Assembly: GCA_017524385.1 (NCBI GenBank)
Contig: JAFWSS010000095.1
Location: 1 to 48,892 of the forward strand
From: Prevotella sp.
GTDB lineage: Bacteria; Bacteroidota; Bacteroidia; Bacteroidales; Bacteroidaceae
DNA: 48,892 nucleotides
Reading direction: 5' to 3'
Of this stretch, positions 1 to 8,855 are shown one piece after another. The notes beneath the pieces are model-generated. The model worked only from the letters and a program-made list of their open reading frames with translations, ran no database searches and was not told where the DNA came from. The position numbers and the translations under genes are program-made. Position 1 is the stretch's first letter. Each line of letters opens with the position of its first letter.

Positions 1-414
1 CTGATATTTCTTGTCCTTACGCAGCGAGACGAGGTCGTTGTCGTTCACCATATTATTGTAATCTTTGTAGCCCAGAAGCACGGACTGCTCCAATGCCACA
101 AGTGCCTGTTTCTTCTGTCCCAGTAGCGCATGGCAACATGCCTGGTCGTAGTATAGCAGCCCTTTCTGCTCCATGATGGCTCTCTCGGGGATGGGCGCCA
201 CCTTGAAAATCGTGGTGGTGTCGAGTATCGCGATGCAGCTCGCCAGCGGAGCCATCGCCTCCTTGTGCTTGCCACTATAAAGCAGATCCCGATATTGGGT
301 CTGATACTTGGAGAACTCATTTTGGAACTCCAGCATTCGCTGACTCTGAGCCTTTGTGCTCAAAACGCTCATCAACCCGATGGTCAGTACCATCAAAAAT
401 CTCATAGATTTCAT
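1..414 (-). CDS. secreted TPR-type protein, 3' part outside window
   Basis: Reading leftwards from ATG at 414 the frame stays open to base 1 (138 codons), so the C-terminus lies outside the window. The first ~22 residues form a signal peptide (MKSMRFLMVLTIGLMSVLST, then KAQ as a likely cleavage site). Residues ~88-138 contain a segment of the type QACCHALLGQKKQAL...GYKDYNNM.NDNDL..LR.D, which is the pattern of the TPR end-of-group motif: two helices followed by a short tail with a conserved D-L-R-D. Such proteins are exported and often have further enzymatic or repeat domains downstream, which cannot be seen here. A second in-frame ATG lies three codons in; the first is preferred because it completes a normal n-region. 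Function beyond protein-protein contact is unknown. Confidence 0.75.
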   Translation of the reverse strand, partial: MKSMRFLMVLTIGLMSVLSTKAQSQRMLEFQNEFSKYQTQYRDLLYSGKHKEAMAPLASCIAILDTTTIFKVAPIPERAIMEQKGLLYYDQACCHALLGQKKQALVALEQSVLLGYKDYNNMVNDNDLVSLRKDKKYQ

Positions 415-448
415 GTCTTTTCGTTTTACGCTTTATTATTTGACGTTG

Positions 449-482
449 GGAAAATATGAATTGTTGCATAAACTACCAAAAA
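449..482 (-). promoter_or_regulatory. possible promoter of the TPR-type gene
   Basis: On the minus strand TTTTTG (482-477) is followed after 20 bp by TATTTTCC (456-449), an approximate match to the Bacteroidota promoter (TTTG, 19-21 bp, TAnnTTTG). It ends 35 bp upstream of the start at 414. The last base of the -7 box deviates, so this is a tentative call. Confidence 0.35.
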
Positions 483-518
483 TCTGGGGTATTCTGCATG
501 ATTCAGTGACGAATGGCA

Positions 519-828
519 CTACATCCTCGCCTTCTGCTTCCCGCCGGCACTAGAGCCACGATATTTCGAACGGGCCTTGTTGAACTTCCAGGTAAGGTTG
601 AGCACAATGGTGCGACGAGCAGGATTGTGCGTTGTCATCTCTCGATATCCGTAGACGATAGCATCCGTCTTGTTAGTATGGAGGGAATCGCTGCAACGGA
701 GGTCGAAGGTCGGCGTGCCATGTGCTTCAGGTTGAAGTCGCTCTCCAGTCCTGTGGCTCGGCGAACGCAATTATTGTCATGAACCTTGCTGCCATCAGTG
801 CTGCGAATCTTAAATTCATTCTTTTCAT
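519..828 (-). pseudogene. remnant of outer-membrane beta-barrel (TonB receptor-like) gene, head and tail only
   Basis: The minus strand opens with ATG at 828 and a signal-peptide-like head (MKRMNLRFAALMAA...), which runs into a stop after about 33 codons. In another frame, from ~700 down to the stop at 519, the sequence reads like the C-terminus of the outer membrane beta-barrel family (OMP_b-brl_3 type): ...RRTIVLNLTWKFNKARSKYRG followed by SSAGGKQKARM. The last strand, the KARSKYRG motif and the KARM end are typical of that family, whose members are about 750-950 residues long. Nearly all of the plug and barrel is therefore missing, and head and tail are out of frame. It cannot make a functional receptor. 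A promoter-like element still lies upstream. Confidence 0.7.
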
Positions 829-874
829 ATCATTATGTTATACAACTCTTTGTCTTTTGTCGTATCTGACGCTG

Positions 875-882
875 CAAAATTA
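875..882 (-). promoter_or_regulatory. -7 box of the degenerate barrel gene
   Basis: TAATTTTG on the minus strand (882-875) fits TAnnTTTG exactly and lies 47 bp upstream of the ATG at 828. No good TTTG box is seen at the expected -33 distance; the inverted repeat at 896-931 covers that position instead, which would suit an activator- or repressor-controlled promoter. Confidence 0.5.
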
Positions 883-895
883 CAGATTCTTGCAG

Positions 896-931
896 AAACC
901 CCTGCATAAATGGGATATAATGCAGGGGTTT
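896..931. promoter_or_regulatory. 12-bp perfect inverted repeat, possible operator
   Basis: AAACCCCTGCAT (896-907) and ATGCAGGGGTTT (920-931) are perfect inverted copies separated by 12 bp. They overlap the -33 region of the promoter at 875-882. No T-tract follows on either side, so a protein-binding site is more likely than a terminator. Confidence 0.5.
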
Positions 932-1253
932 GTGACGAATGACATGATTAAGCGAGAGTAAAACCGGATTTATTCGAGTTTTGCCGAGCGCATATGTCAT
1001 CGAGCGAAACTCAATGGTGCTTACCGCACTAATGCCCGCTTCTCCTTAGGGATGAACATCTTGTCGGTGGGCTTGATGCCGAAAGCCTATCTCGTTGGAA
1101 CTTCCAATGCAATTATCGAAAATATGATAATCATATTTATGATAAAAATGATATCTGTCACTGCTGAGCAGATGGACGAGCATTACAGCAGGCTGCACTC
1201 CCACACGATACCATCAATATTGCTATTGCTGTGCCGTATGGAATACTGTGATT
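932..1253. other. intergenic, degenerate sequence without supported gene
   Basis: No frame with a convincing start, codon usage or family resemblance is present on either strand. On the minus strand a 20-residue stretch ending at 1021 (GIKPTDKMFIPKEKRALVR, then TAA) looks like the tail of a real protein, but it is preceded by a stop, and the neighbouring frame breaks off at the same place. This may be a decayed gene end. The first part also has GC-rich pieces similar to 40930-40965 (GCCGAGC...GCATATG). Confidence 0.4.
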
Positions 1254-4200
1254 TCATTCCACATCGACGGTGATGGAGGCTGCCCGGGCGGAGAAAGCGG
1301 GCGAGTAGGCGCATTGTGCCGTGCATGTGCCGGTTTCATATTGGCCGGCACGGTCGATGTAATACTCTGTCTCAATGGTGGTAGTTCCCTTCCTCAGACG
1401 TGTGAAGTAATACTGGGTGACATTGTCTTTCTTCACCTGGTAGCACCCGTTCCGATAGCCACTGATGATATCCACTGGTTCCATGCATGCCGCTCGCTTG
1501 TCGACAATCTGTACGAAGTCATAGTCTTGGTCGGCTTCGATGGTGATGCGCACTTTGACCTTGTCGCCAACTTTCAGCATCGTGTTGTCATAGAGGATTT
1601 CCCTTTTCACTGTCATTCCCATCGATGCATCTCCAATGTTGGCGACACGCCGCATCGACTGGGTGGAAACCGTTGCCCAAGACGTCTGTTCCGACTTCTT
1701 GTCGAAGCATAACTTACCACCCACGGAGTCTGTCACCACCATTCTGACATACCCAAGACCTTCGATGGCCGTCCCTGTGTCGATGGCTTTCCCTCCAAGG
1801 CTGATGGTTGCTGGTGTCCTGTTCTCTAGTCGCTCTTCCATCTCCATCTTGTCATCACCGAAGAAAGCTTGGATGGCATTGACGGCATTCAACTCGCAAT
1901 CCCATTGCTGCACCCTCTTCTGACTCAACAGCCATTTCCTCATCTGTTCCACGGTCTCCTTGTCCCCGGGTTCCACCATTTGCAAGGCCTCGATGGCCAT
2001 GGTCACCGTAGGGATACGGTAGTCGCACCAGGAATAATAGGCTTTCGGCGTCTCAAAATACATCCCTTTGTCAGGAGATGTGACGGCATATTCCTTGAGG
2101 CTTTTCAGATAGTCGTGTGCCTTCTCTTCTTGTCCGTTCTTTGCCATGATCACAGCAAACACCGCCTTGCCGTATATGGTGAGGTCCAGGTTCTTGTTTC
2201 TCACATAGTCCAACAGGTATTCCCTGGCGTCAAGCACATCGCTGTCCGGATGGTTGTCGAGCAAGGACGAGATGTAGAGATAGTGCAACAACTCCTCTTT
2301 GGGCAGCAGGATGGTGGCACTCCTCGTGCTTCGTGGCTTCTTGTTTGCCTCCACGAGCGTTTTTTCATCCTCTTTCATCTCAAACACCTGTTCGACGGCA
2401 ACCTTGTCCAAATATTGCATGCCTTTCTCCAGCATCCTTTCCAAGTCATACTTGACTCCGCTCTTGTTCAATGATGTGGTGAGATTGGCATGCAGGCGGG
2501 CTAATGTCTCCATCACAGCCAAGGTGGCATATTCCGAACTCGGCATCCCTTTCCACCAAGCCCATCCTCCATCGGAACATTGGAGGTCCTTCAGCCGTGA
2601 TGTGGCCTTGTCGATACGTTTCTTCATGGTTTGTTGGTCGAAGAATTCGACCAGGCTTCTTCGCATCGATGTCTCAGACTGAGCACTGATTGTCCACGGC
2701 GTCTCACGGAGCAGCATCTCCTTGATTTCTTCGTTCTTTTCCAATTCGCTGAGGAAGGGATTGCGTGAAGTGTCCTTGTCATCCCATTGGCGTAATCTTT
2801 GCATGGTCGATGGTGAGGCATTCATGATGCTGCCTCCCACGATGTTGGCATACAAAGCCACCGCCTGCGATATGGCATCATCATTTGGCCTTGCGGTATA
2901 GGTGGGCATCGCCAGCACCATCATCCAAGACGGGGTTTCGGTGTATTCTATCATCATTTTCCTGCTGCTTGGCAGGCTTCCTGTCATCATGCTGTCCACA
3001 TCCACCACCGTCTGGCCGGGAGCATGCAGTGTGAACACATGCGAGTCGATGGTCATCTCACGGTCGGGAAGCACGGGGAGCCACCGTTGTTCGCCATCCG
3101 AGAAGTTCGTTCCGCTGACCATGGTGCGGCATGTCAGCATCTCACTGTTTTCACCGGGTATGAAGGAGAAAGGAATCGATGTCGTGGTATTGCCGTCGAT
3201 ATGGAAATCCTTCTTTTCCGTATATACCACTTCTCCCGTCTCCGCGTCAGAGAGCACCATCTCGGCAGTCCCATCTCTTGGCGTCGCTGAGATGTTGGCT
3301 ATCCTTGCCACGATGGTGGCGTGATCGCCCTTGCGTACGAAACGCGGCATGTTGGGTTGCACCATCACATCCTTTTGCGCTATCGCCGTGCAGTCCATCC
3401 TTCCTATGTTCATGTCCTGGTCGTGAGCCATTCCGAGGAACCTCCATGTGGTGACCGACTCGGGCAGTGTGAATCGGATTTTCATCATCCCGTCGTCGGA
3501 AGACACCAAAGAAGGCTGGAAGAATGCTGTTTCCTCCATGTTCTCACGCAATGTCATCAGAATGTCGGCATTGGCTTCCTTCTGCTCGTCATCGTCAGCG
3601 GGTAATGCCTTCACCTCCTGGTCATACTTGATCACCGGCGCTGAAAATTTTTCCGATGAGGCACCTCTGACACGTATGCTCCCTGTCAACGTTTTCTTTT
3701 TTTGCGTGCCATACCCCACGACGACAACCTCTTCCAGCGCATTGTTGTCTTCTGTGAGTTCAATCACAACATATGTCCCATTATGGATCATGACAGTCTG
3801 TGAAAGATAGCCGATGTATGACACCTTGACATAGGCATCCTCGGTAGTCTTTATTTCAAATTCACCATCGATGTTGGTGACTGTGCCTTTCCCTGAGCGA
3901 CTGGGTATGATGGTGGCTCCGATGACGGGTTCGCCAGTTTCATCAACCACTATTCCCATGAGGTATCCTCTTTTCCCATAACGTCGTTTCCCCTTGTTCA
4001 TCACTTTTGATACTTTTGCTATCTCGGCCAAGGTCGTCTCATTGGCCTGCATAGACAACAAGTCGTAATTGAAATGGCTGAAATCCAATGGCTTGACAGG
4101 CTTGCGAAGTCTTACCTTGGGCTGCATCTTTCCCGATGACAATCCAATTCGGTCGTAATGCCATTCCGTATTGGATGTGTGGAATCCCAGCATCTGGCTA

Positions 4201-7200
4201 TTGGCCCACCAGTCGTGCTCCTTGAGCTTGTCGAGTGCTGCATCATAGAGCACGGAGAGCAACTGGGCCTTGGCTGGAGTGCCGTCGGGGTGGGTGATTC
4301 TCAATGTCCACTCCTCCTTTTGCCCTGGTGTGAGCCGGTCTCTGAACGTCTCCCATTTCATCTGCAAGCTATGGTCTGTCAGGGGGGCTTCGATGAGGGC
4401 TTTCTCTGTATAGACCACCCCGTCTTTCACAAAGGCGAAAGTCAGGCAGAGGCCGCTTCCATATTCGGGTTGATAGACGAACTTCCTGTTGTACATCTGG
4501 TTGCTGAGGGTGAACGAGCCTCTTTCCAGGTGCTTGTTGTCGGCAAAGATGTCGTAGACGACATACACGTCTTCCATCGAAGTGCCCAATTGGACGCGCA
4601 CCTCACCTCCGTCGTCGGGAAACCTTGTCGCACTCTGGGCGAAACACTCCTTGGTGAAGGTTCCCGGCCTGACGTCGTCATAGTTGACGACAAAGAACTG
4701 TGTCTTTGTGGTGTCATTCCCGCATACGGCATAGAGCGTATGCACTCCCGATAGTCTCAAGGCTTCACATTCAACCAATTGTATCGACTCATTGGTTTTT
4801 GCGGTGTGCTTTTCATCTGGCGTGTCTACATAATACTCCACAATGGTGTCAACAGGCTCCATCCATCGGTCTTTCATATCGAGGGTGACGGCCATGGGCT
4901 TTCCCATTTCCATTTTCTTTTCCTGTAACAAGATGTTGAAAAGCCTCTCTTTGTCTTTCATCGAGATGGTCTGTTCTGCTTCATGCGACTCTCCCCCCAA
5001 GTCGGTGACCACGGCCTTGACGCGGAATGACCATTGGTCTTCCGTGTCTTCCACCTTTTGCACCACGACGGGAACCTTGACCTTGAAACCACCATCGGCA
5101 TCCGTCTGTATCGTGTCTTTGAAGGCAACATTCCAGTTCATGCTGCGGGTCATCTGTCCTCTCTTTTGTTCGACAGTATAGCACACCTGGGCATGGGTCA
5201 CTTGTGCCCCGGAGAAGGCCTTGGCATGGCCTGGCAGCAAGATGGTGTCACCTGCGATTTCCGCCTCTGCCATGGTGGCCAGTTCCACGCTGAAGGTGGG
5301 AATCTTGTATTCCTCGACCTTGAAAAGTTGGAAACCATGGCAATGCCTCCCTGCAGAAACAGAAATGCGGTAGTCGCCATTCATCCTGTCGGTTGGGATG
5401 TCAAAAGCAAACGAGGCCGTGCCATACTCATCGGTGACCAATGTGGTGTCTGCCACCTTGGTATAATTGGGGTCTGTGACATGGATGGTGAGCCGTTTCT
5501 TCTTCAATGAAATGATTTCCTTGTTGGCTTTGTTCTGAAAGGCCACCATGGCGACGTTCACTTTCTGCCCCGGACGGTAGATGGCTCGGTCGGTATAGAT
5601 ATTGATTCTCTTTTGCTTTCCTCGCCACGATGCCCCTGAAAAGCTACTGTATAACGTGGCGGAAGGGGCATGTTCGTCTCCTTCCACAGCTGCATGGAAT
5701 CTCCCGCCATTCTTGTTGCGGAGAATCAGTTCCCCCTTGCCGTTTGCAGTACGCACTTTCTTCTTCTTCCAATTGTAGTAAGTCACTTTCGCACCCGGCA
5801 GCGGTTGCCCTGTGGAACCTCTCACCACAACCACCTTGGTCTTTCTTTTTGGTAAAGGCTCAAGGAGCATGAAAACGTCGCTCACCATCAATTGATATCG
5901 CAGGGTGTCGAATGTGCATCCTTCCGCATAGCATTCCGCCAGATATCGTCCAACGGGCAAGCCTGGCATCCTCATGCTGTCTTCCACACACTCGAAATCA
6001 TTGGAAATATGGATTTCCTTCTTATAAGTAGCCACCTCCACAGGCTTGGTCTTTTCCAACAATTGCCGGTATTCATACTTGGTGAGTTCACGGCCTGCAA
6101 CGGACTGTATTTTTGTTGGTGAGATGTCAAGTCTTGATATCCTTAGCGTTACTTCTCTCACATTTCTCACTTGATGGAAACGGATGACCCGTGAAGAGTC
6201 GGGCAACAGTCTTGCCTCACCAATTTCCACGCTCATCATCGGTTCGGAGAGTTCGGCTCTCTCGTTTCTCAATTCATTTGCATTTCTCCACTCTCCCCAT
6301 CGTTGCAGAGCAGTGTCGATATATTGCATTTTCTCCTCCACGGTGACGTCTTTTTTCTCACACATGGCCTTGTATCTCAATATCGCTATCTCGCAACATT
6401 CAGGCAGGTCGGCATATTGAGTGCATAGGGAGTCAAGTTGGGTCAGATAATGGTTGTGCTTGTCGGAAATGATGCAGCCCCGGCTGTCATGGTAGTTTTT
6501 GTCGAGCATCCACAAAGCCGTCAGCATCTCTGCCCTGCGGTTGCCCAATTTGCCATAATGATCATGCAGTAGTTGGTAGTTGTGCGTCTGCATCCCCACC
6601 ACCGAGAGCAGGTCGTTGCCAAAGATGCCGCCATCGCCACCTATGGAGACGAGGGGGCAGAACATCTCCGCTTGACTGGCGGCAAGCAAGGGTGTATTGG
6701 TCATGATTTTTTCACGAAACGGCTCGAATTGAGTGGCGTCAATGCCCTTCACTGGCGGCATGTTGAGCAGGATGACTTGATAAGCCGTAGCAAGAAGAGG
6801 ATTGTTGGACTCTGCCAAACGCTCTTCTTCTATGAATTCATGGACGATGCCGGGCAGAGAGTCGGGCTCCAACTCCTTGATGATGGAGGCTCTCATCAAT
6901 TCCGCCGCCGTCATCATCCCATGGTTGTCCTCTTTCCTGGCCTTGGTCCTGATGGTGTTCAGCACATCCAATTGGCTTCGTGGCAAGTCGGCCACGGAAT
7001 GCTTGTAGGCTTGTCGCCAGAGGGAGTGATAACTACGGTGGATGGCCGGATCTTTGGTTTGCTCTACTGTATCATCCACGGCAGGATGTTCCACGCTTGC
7101 CGCTGTGAGTGTGATGACATCCAATTCGTCGTGATGGCAGAATTTCTCAAAGGTGTCGCACAAAGGGTGTGAGACTCTGACAAAAGCTTGTCGTTCCAGA

Positions 7201-7631
7201 CAGGGTATGACAAAATAGCCGTCGGCATTGGTGGTTGCTTGGTTCAGAGTGTCGCGATTGGCAGACAAGAGCACTACGGTGGCGTGGGGTAGGGGACGGC
7301 GACGGGAGTCAAGCACCTGGCCAATGAACCTGATGGTGTCTTTCTGTGTGCATTCCACGAAGATATCGGTGTTCAGTTGGGTGACACGTACGGGGAGGTT
7401 GCCACAAACTTGTTTCACGGCTTGCAGGACGGTGGCGTCCTGTATGTTTGCCGTCACTATGAAATCCTCCAGCTCTTGATAGATGAAATTGACAGTGATG
7501 GTGTCGCAATCGTTTTCGAGGGTGAGCAACGCATCTGAGAGTGAGATATCATTGAATTCATGGCTGACCGTTTGTGCATGGGATAGGGCCAGGCAGAAGA
7601 GTGATAGTAACAAAAAGAAGTTCCTTTTCAT
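1254..7631 (-). CDS. large alpha-2-macroglobulin-family protein with STN and SusC-type N-terminal module
   Basis: This 2125-residue exported protein belongs to the bacterial alpha-2-macroglobulin/MG2 superfamily, thought to act at the cell envelope as a protease trap or surface scaffold. Domains in order: signal peptide (1-20, ending SHAQ), STN domain (~25-93), carboxypeptidase-regulatory-like domain (~101-165), helical region, MG2 domain (~672-790, INIYTDRAIYRPGQ), further MG domains, an embedded second regulatory-like domain (~1221-1295, GYLMGIVVDETGEPVIGAT) with the SusC-like box EEVVVVGYGTQKKK (~1301), the A2M domain (~1376-1470) and a TED-like helical domain with GGWAWWKGM (~1687). The thioester motif CxEQ expected in the TED was not found, so covalent trapping is unlikely. 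It stands alone with its own promoter. The start at 7631 is supported by the signal peptide. Confidence 0.88.
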   Translation of the reverse strand: MKRNFFLLLSLFCLALSHAQTVSHEFNDISLSDALLTLENDCDTITVNFIYQELEDFIVTANIQDATVLQAVKQVCGNLPVRVTQLNTDIFVECTQKDTIRFIGQVLDSRRRPLPHATVVLLSANRDTLNQATTNADGYFVIPCLERQAFVRVSHPLCDTFEKFCHHDELDVITLTAASVEHPAVDDTVEQTKDPAIHRSYHSLWRQAYKHSVADLPRSQLDVLNTIRTKARKEDNHGMMTAAELMRASIIKELEPDSLPGIVHEFIEEERLAESNNPLLATAYQVILLNMPPVKGIDATQFEPFREKIMTNTPLLAASQAEMFCPLVSIGGDGGIFGNDLLSVVGMQTHNYQLLHDHYGKLGNRRAEMLTALWMLDKNYHDSRGCIISDKHNHYLTQLDSLCTQYADLPECCEIAILRYKAMCEKKDVTVEEKMQYIDTALQRWGEWRNANELRNERAELSEPMMSVEIGEARLLPDSSRVIRFHQVRNVREVTLRISRLDISPTKIQSVAGRELTKYEYRQLLEKTKPVEVATYKKEIHISNDFECVEDSMRMPGLPVGRYLAECYAEGCTFDTLRYQLMVSDVFMLLEPLPKRKTKVVVVRGSTGQPLPGAKVTYYNWKKKKVRTANGKGELILRNKNGGRFHAAVEGDEHAPSATLYSSFSGASWRGKQKRINIYTDRAIYRPGQKVNVAMVAFQNKANKEIISLKKKRLTIHVTDPNYTKVADTTLVTDEYGTASFAFDIPTDRMNGDYRISVSAGRHCHGFQLFKVEEYKIPTFSVELATMAEAEIAGDTILLPGHAKAFSGAQVTHAQVCYTVEQKRGQMTRSMNWNVAFKDTIQTDADGGFKVKVPVVVQKVEDTEDQWSFRVKAVVTDLGGESHEAEQTISMKDKERLFNILLQEKKMEMGKPMAVTLDMKDRWMEPVDTIVEYYVDTPDEKHTAKTNESIQLVECEALRLSGVHTLYAVCGNDTTKTQFFVVNYDDVRPGTFTKECFAQSATRFPDDGGEVRVQLGTSMEDVYVVYDIFADNKHLERGSFTLSNQMYNRKFVYQPEYGSGLCLTFAFVKDGVVYTEKALIEAPLTDHSLQMKWETFRDRLTPGQKEEWTLRITHPDGTPAKAQLLSVLYDAALDKLKEHDWWANSQMLGFHTSNTEWHYDRIGLSSGKMQPKVRLRKPVKPLDFSHFNYDLLSMQANETTLAEIAKVSKVMNKGKRRYGKRGYLMGIVVDETGEPVIGATIIPSRSGKGTVTNIDGEFEIKTTEDAYVKVSYIGYLSQTVMIHNGTYVVIELTEDNNALEEVVVVGYGTQKKKTLTGSIRVRGASSEKFSAPVIKYDQEVKALPADDDEQKEANADILMTLRENMEETAFFQPSLVSSDDGMMKIRFTLPESVTTWRFLGMAHDQDMNIGRMDCTAIAQKDVMVQPNMPRFVRKGDHATIVARIANISATPRDGTAEMVLSDAETGEVVYTEKKDFHIDGNTTTSIPFSFIPGENSEMLTCRTMVSGTNFSDGEQRWLPVLPDREMTIDSHVFTLHAPGQTVVDVDSMMTGSLPSSRKMMIEYTETPSWMMVLAMPTYTARPNDDAISQAVALYANIVGGSIMNASPSTMQRLRQWDDKDTSRNPFLSELEKNEEIKEMLLRETPWTISAQSETSMRRSLVEFFDQQTMKKRIDKATSRLKDLQCSDGGWAWWKGMPSSEYATLAVMETLARLHANLTTSLNKSGVKYDLERMLEKGMQYLDKVAVEQVFEMKEDEKTLVEANKKPRSTRSATILLPKEELLHYLYISSLLDNHPDSDVLDAREYLLDYVRNKNLDLTIYGKAVFAVIMAKNGQEEKAHDYLKSLKEYAVTSPDKGMYFETPKAYYSWCDYRIPTVTMAIEALQMVEPGDKETVEQMRKWLLSQKRVQQWDCELNAVNAIQAFFGDDKMEMEERLENRTPATISLGGKAIDTGTAIEGLGYVRMVVTDSVGGKLCFDKKSEQTSWATVSTQSMRRVANIGDASMGMTVKREILYDNTMLKVGDKVKVRITIEADQDYDFVQIVDKRAACMEPVDIISGYRNGCYQVKKDNVTQYYFTRLRKGTTTIETEYYIDRAGQYETGTCTAQCAYSPAFSARAASITVDVE

Positions 7632-7679
7632 ATTTAGTCAGGAAAATGAGTTGGAATGAAAGGTATTGCCTTAATTATG

Positions 7680-7708
7680 CAAAATTAATAAAAACATCGT
7701 AATAACAA
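7680..7708 (-). promoter_or_regulatory. promoter of the macroglobulin-like gene
   Basis: TTG (7708-7706), 18 bp, TAATTTTG (7687-7680) on the minus strand. The -7 box matches TAnnTTTG and lies about 50 bp upstream of the start at 7631. Confidence 0.55.
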
Positions 7709-7807
7709 TAATGTAAGGAGAAAAAAATACATATCATCCTATTTTCATAGGTTGTGACTTGTTTGGTAATTCTTGCGTTTGCGATTCAGCTAATATTTTT
7801 CATGCTG

Positions 7808-7840
7808 TTGTAAGGATAATGATTAATTTTTGTATCTTTG
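7808..7840 (+). promoter_or_regulatory. promoter of the small secreted protein gene
   Basis: TTG (7808-7810) and TATCTTTG (7833-7840) with 22 bp between them. The -7 box is a perfect Bacteroidota match; the spacing is slightly long. The gene begins 33 bp downstream of the box. It is divergent from the macroglobulin promoter. Confidence 0.6.
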
Positions 7841-7873
7841 CAGCGTATTTATATCAACCTAAAATATGAAATC

Positions 7874-8473
7874 ATGAAAAGAATATCATTTGCAATCTTC
7901 TTTGCCTGCTGCACATTGGCACTGGCGGCGCAAGACGCCATCAGGGTAAACTATCAGGGAGCGAGACCTACCATCACCGACTTCGCATGGGCTTACCTCT
8001 TCTCTGACGAAGACGACGAAGATGAATGTGATCAAGAAGCGACCGCGGGAATAGAGCTAGCCTTGTCCAACTATCGTCAAGGTCTTCCACAAGAGGAAGG
8101 GACTACACTCACCGTTGACGAGAAAAACGGCTACATACTTTATGAGTGGAAATATGAAAACACCTTGGTGAGGATTGAGATGTGCTATTGGAATGAGTCT
8201 GACCAAAAGCACAAGTTGTTTGCCTACAGTTCCTGGTTTTATGAAAATGGCAAACCGGGGTTAGGACAATACGATGGACTTACATTCTACCGGTATACCA
8301 ACGCTACGAAGAAGATGAGCATGTGTGAGGCACCGGGCTTCGATGTGGAATATTATAATACCACCTACACTCTGCCACGTGTAGGGAAGAACATCATCGT
8401 CAACAAGTGGGATGACAAAGGAAAGAAGACACAGAAGACATTGAAATGGAACGGACGAAAATTCACCAAGTGA
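7874..8473 (+). CDS. secreted protein of unknown function, 199 aa
   Basis: I do not recognise a family. The protein has a clear signal peptide (MKRISFAIFFACCTLALAAQ, cleavage after AAQ or ALA), an acidic patch near residue 45 (DEDDEDECD) and a mature part rich in Tyr and Trp (e.g. YILYEWKYEN, FAYSSWFYENG), which suggests a compact beta-rich fold. It is probably periplasmic or outer-membrane associated, since there is no lipobox. The ATG at 7874 is chosen over the in-frame TTG at 7838 because the latter lies inside the -7 box and the signal peptide begins at 7874. The gene is monocistronic: it has its own promoter upstream and a strong terminator 43 bp after the stop. Confidence 0.8.
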   Translation: MKRISFAIFFACCTLALAAQDAIRVNYQGARPTITDFAWAYLFSDEDDEDECDQEATAGIELALSNYRQGLPQEEGTTLTVDEKNGYILYEWKYENTLVRIEMCYWNESDQKHKLFAYSSWFYENGKPGLGQYDGLTFYRYTNATKKMSMCEAPGFDVEYYNTTYTLPRVGKNIIVNKWDDKGKKTQKTLKWNGRKFTK

Positions 8474-8516
8474 ATCTTTCCATAATTCCATAATGCAATT
8501 TCAACCTACAATCATC

Positions 8517-8540
8517 AGCTCACCTTCGGGTGGGCTTTTT
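8517..8540 (+). terminator. intrinsic terminator after the small secreted protein
   Basis: AGCTCACC, loop TTCG, GGTGGGCT (one G-T pair), then TTTTT. An 8-bp stem closed by a UUCG tetraloop with a T-tract is a textbook intrinsic terminator. Confidence 0.85.
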
Positions 8541-8674
8541 GATTGTGGTTATGTAGTAAATCATTTTTCGCTAAGAAGGACAATCAGAGGCCAAGGTGGG
8601 TGGTTTTGAAGAAGTTGATGTTGCGTGATTCTCTCTAATTATGGAAGTAGGGTGTCCATTTTGTAATCTGTTTT

Positions 8675-8740
8675 TTCATAAAGATTACGTTTCGCCTTCA
8701 TAAAGAATACGTTTCGCTTTCATAAAGAATACGTTTCGCT
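8675..8740. repeat. three tandem copies of a 22-bp repeat
   Basis: Units at 8675-8696, 8697-8718 and 8719-8740, each of the form TTCATAAAG.(A/T)TACGTTTCGC plus two bases. Copies 2 and 3 are identical; copy 1 differs at two positions. It lies in a gene-free stretch (8541-9092) that otherwise holds only other repeats. Confidence 0.9.
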
Positions 8741-8781
8741 TTCTTTGCCAAGAGGTCTCGTCCAACAATCGGTGCGCATAT

Positions 8782-8803
8782 CCCCTCCCCTCGAGGGGAG
8801 GGG
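8782..8803. repeat. perfect 22-bp GC-rich palindrome
   Basis: CCCCTCCCCTC (8782-8792) is followed without spacer by its exact inverse complement (8793-8803), then a G/T-rich run to 8817. The centre is TCGA. No T-tract follows, and it belongs to a repeat-only spacer, so it is more likely a dispersed repeat than a terminator. Confidence 0.8.
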
Positions 8804-8855
8804 TTGGGGTGGGGTCTTTGAATAAAAGTCGATACAACGAATTGGACATCCTATT

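Noticed and set aside
1052-1273. 73-codon plus-strand frame with a hydrophobic stretch
   Set aside because: Short, no signal of family or promoter, and in a degenerate spacer; not enough to call a gene.
1248-1712. 154-codon plus-strand frame
   Set aside because: Antisense to the 3' end of the macroglobulin-like gene, without start context or family.
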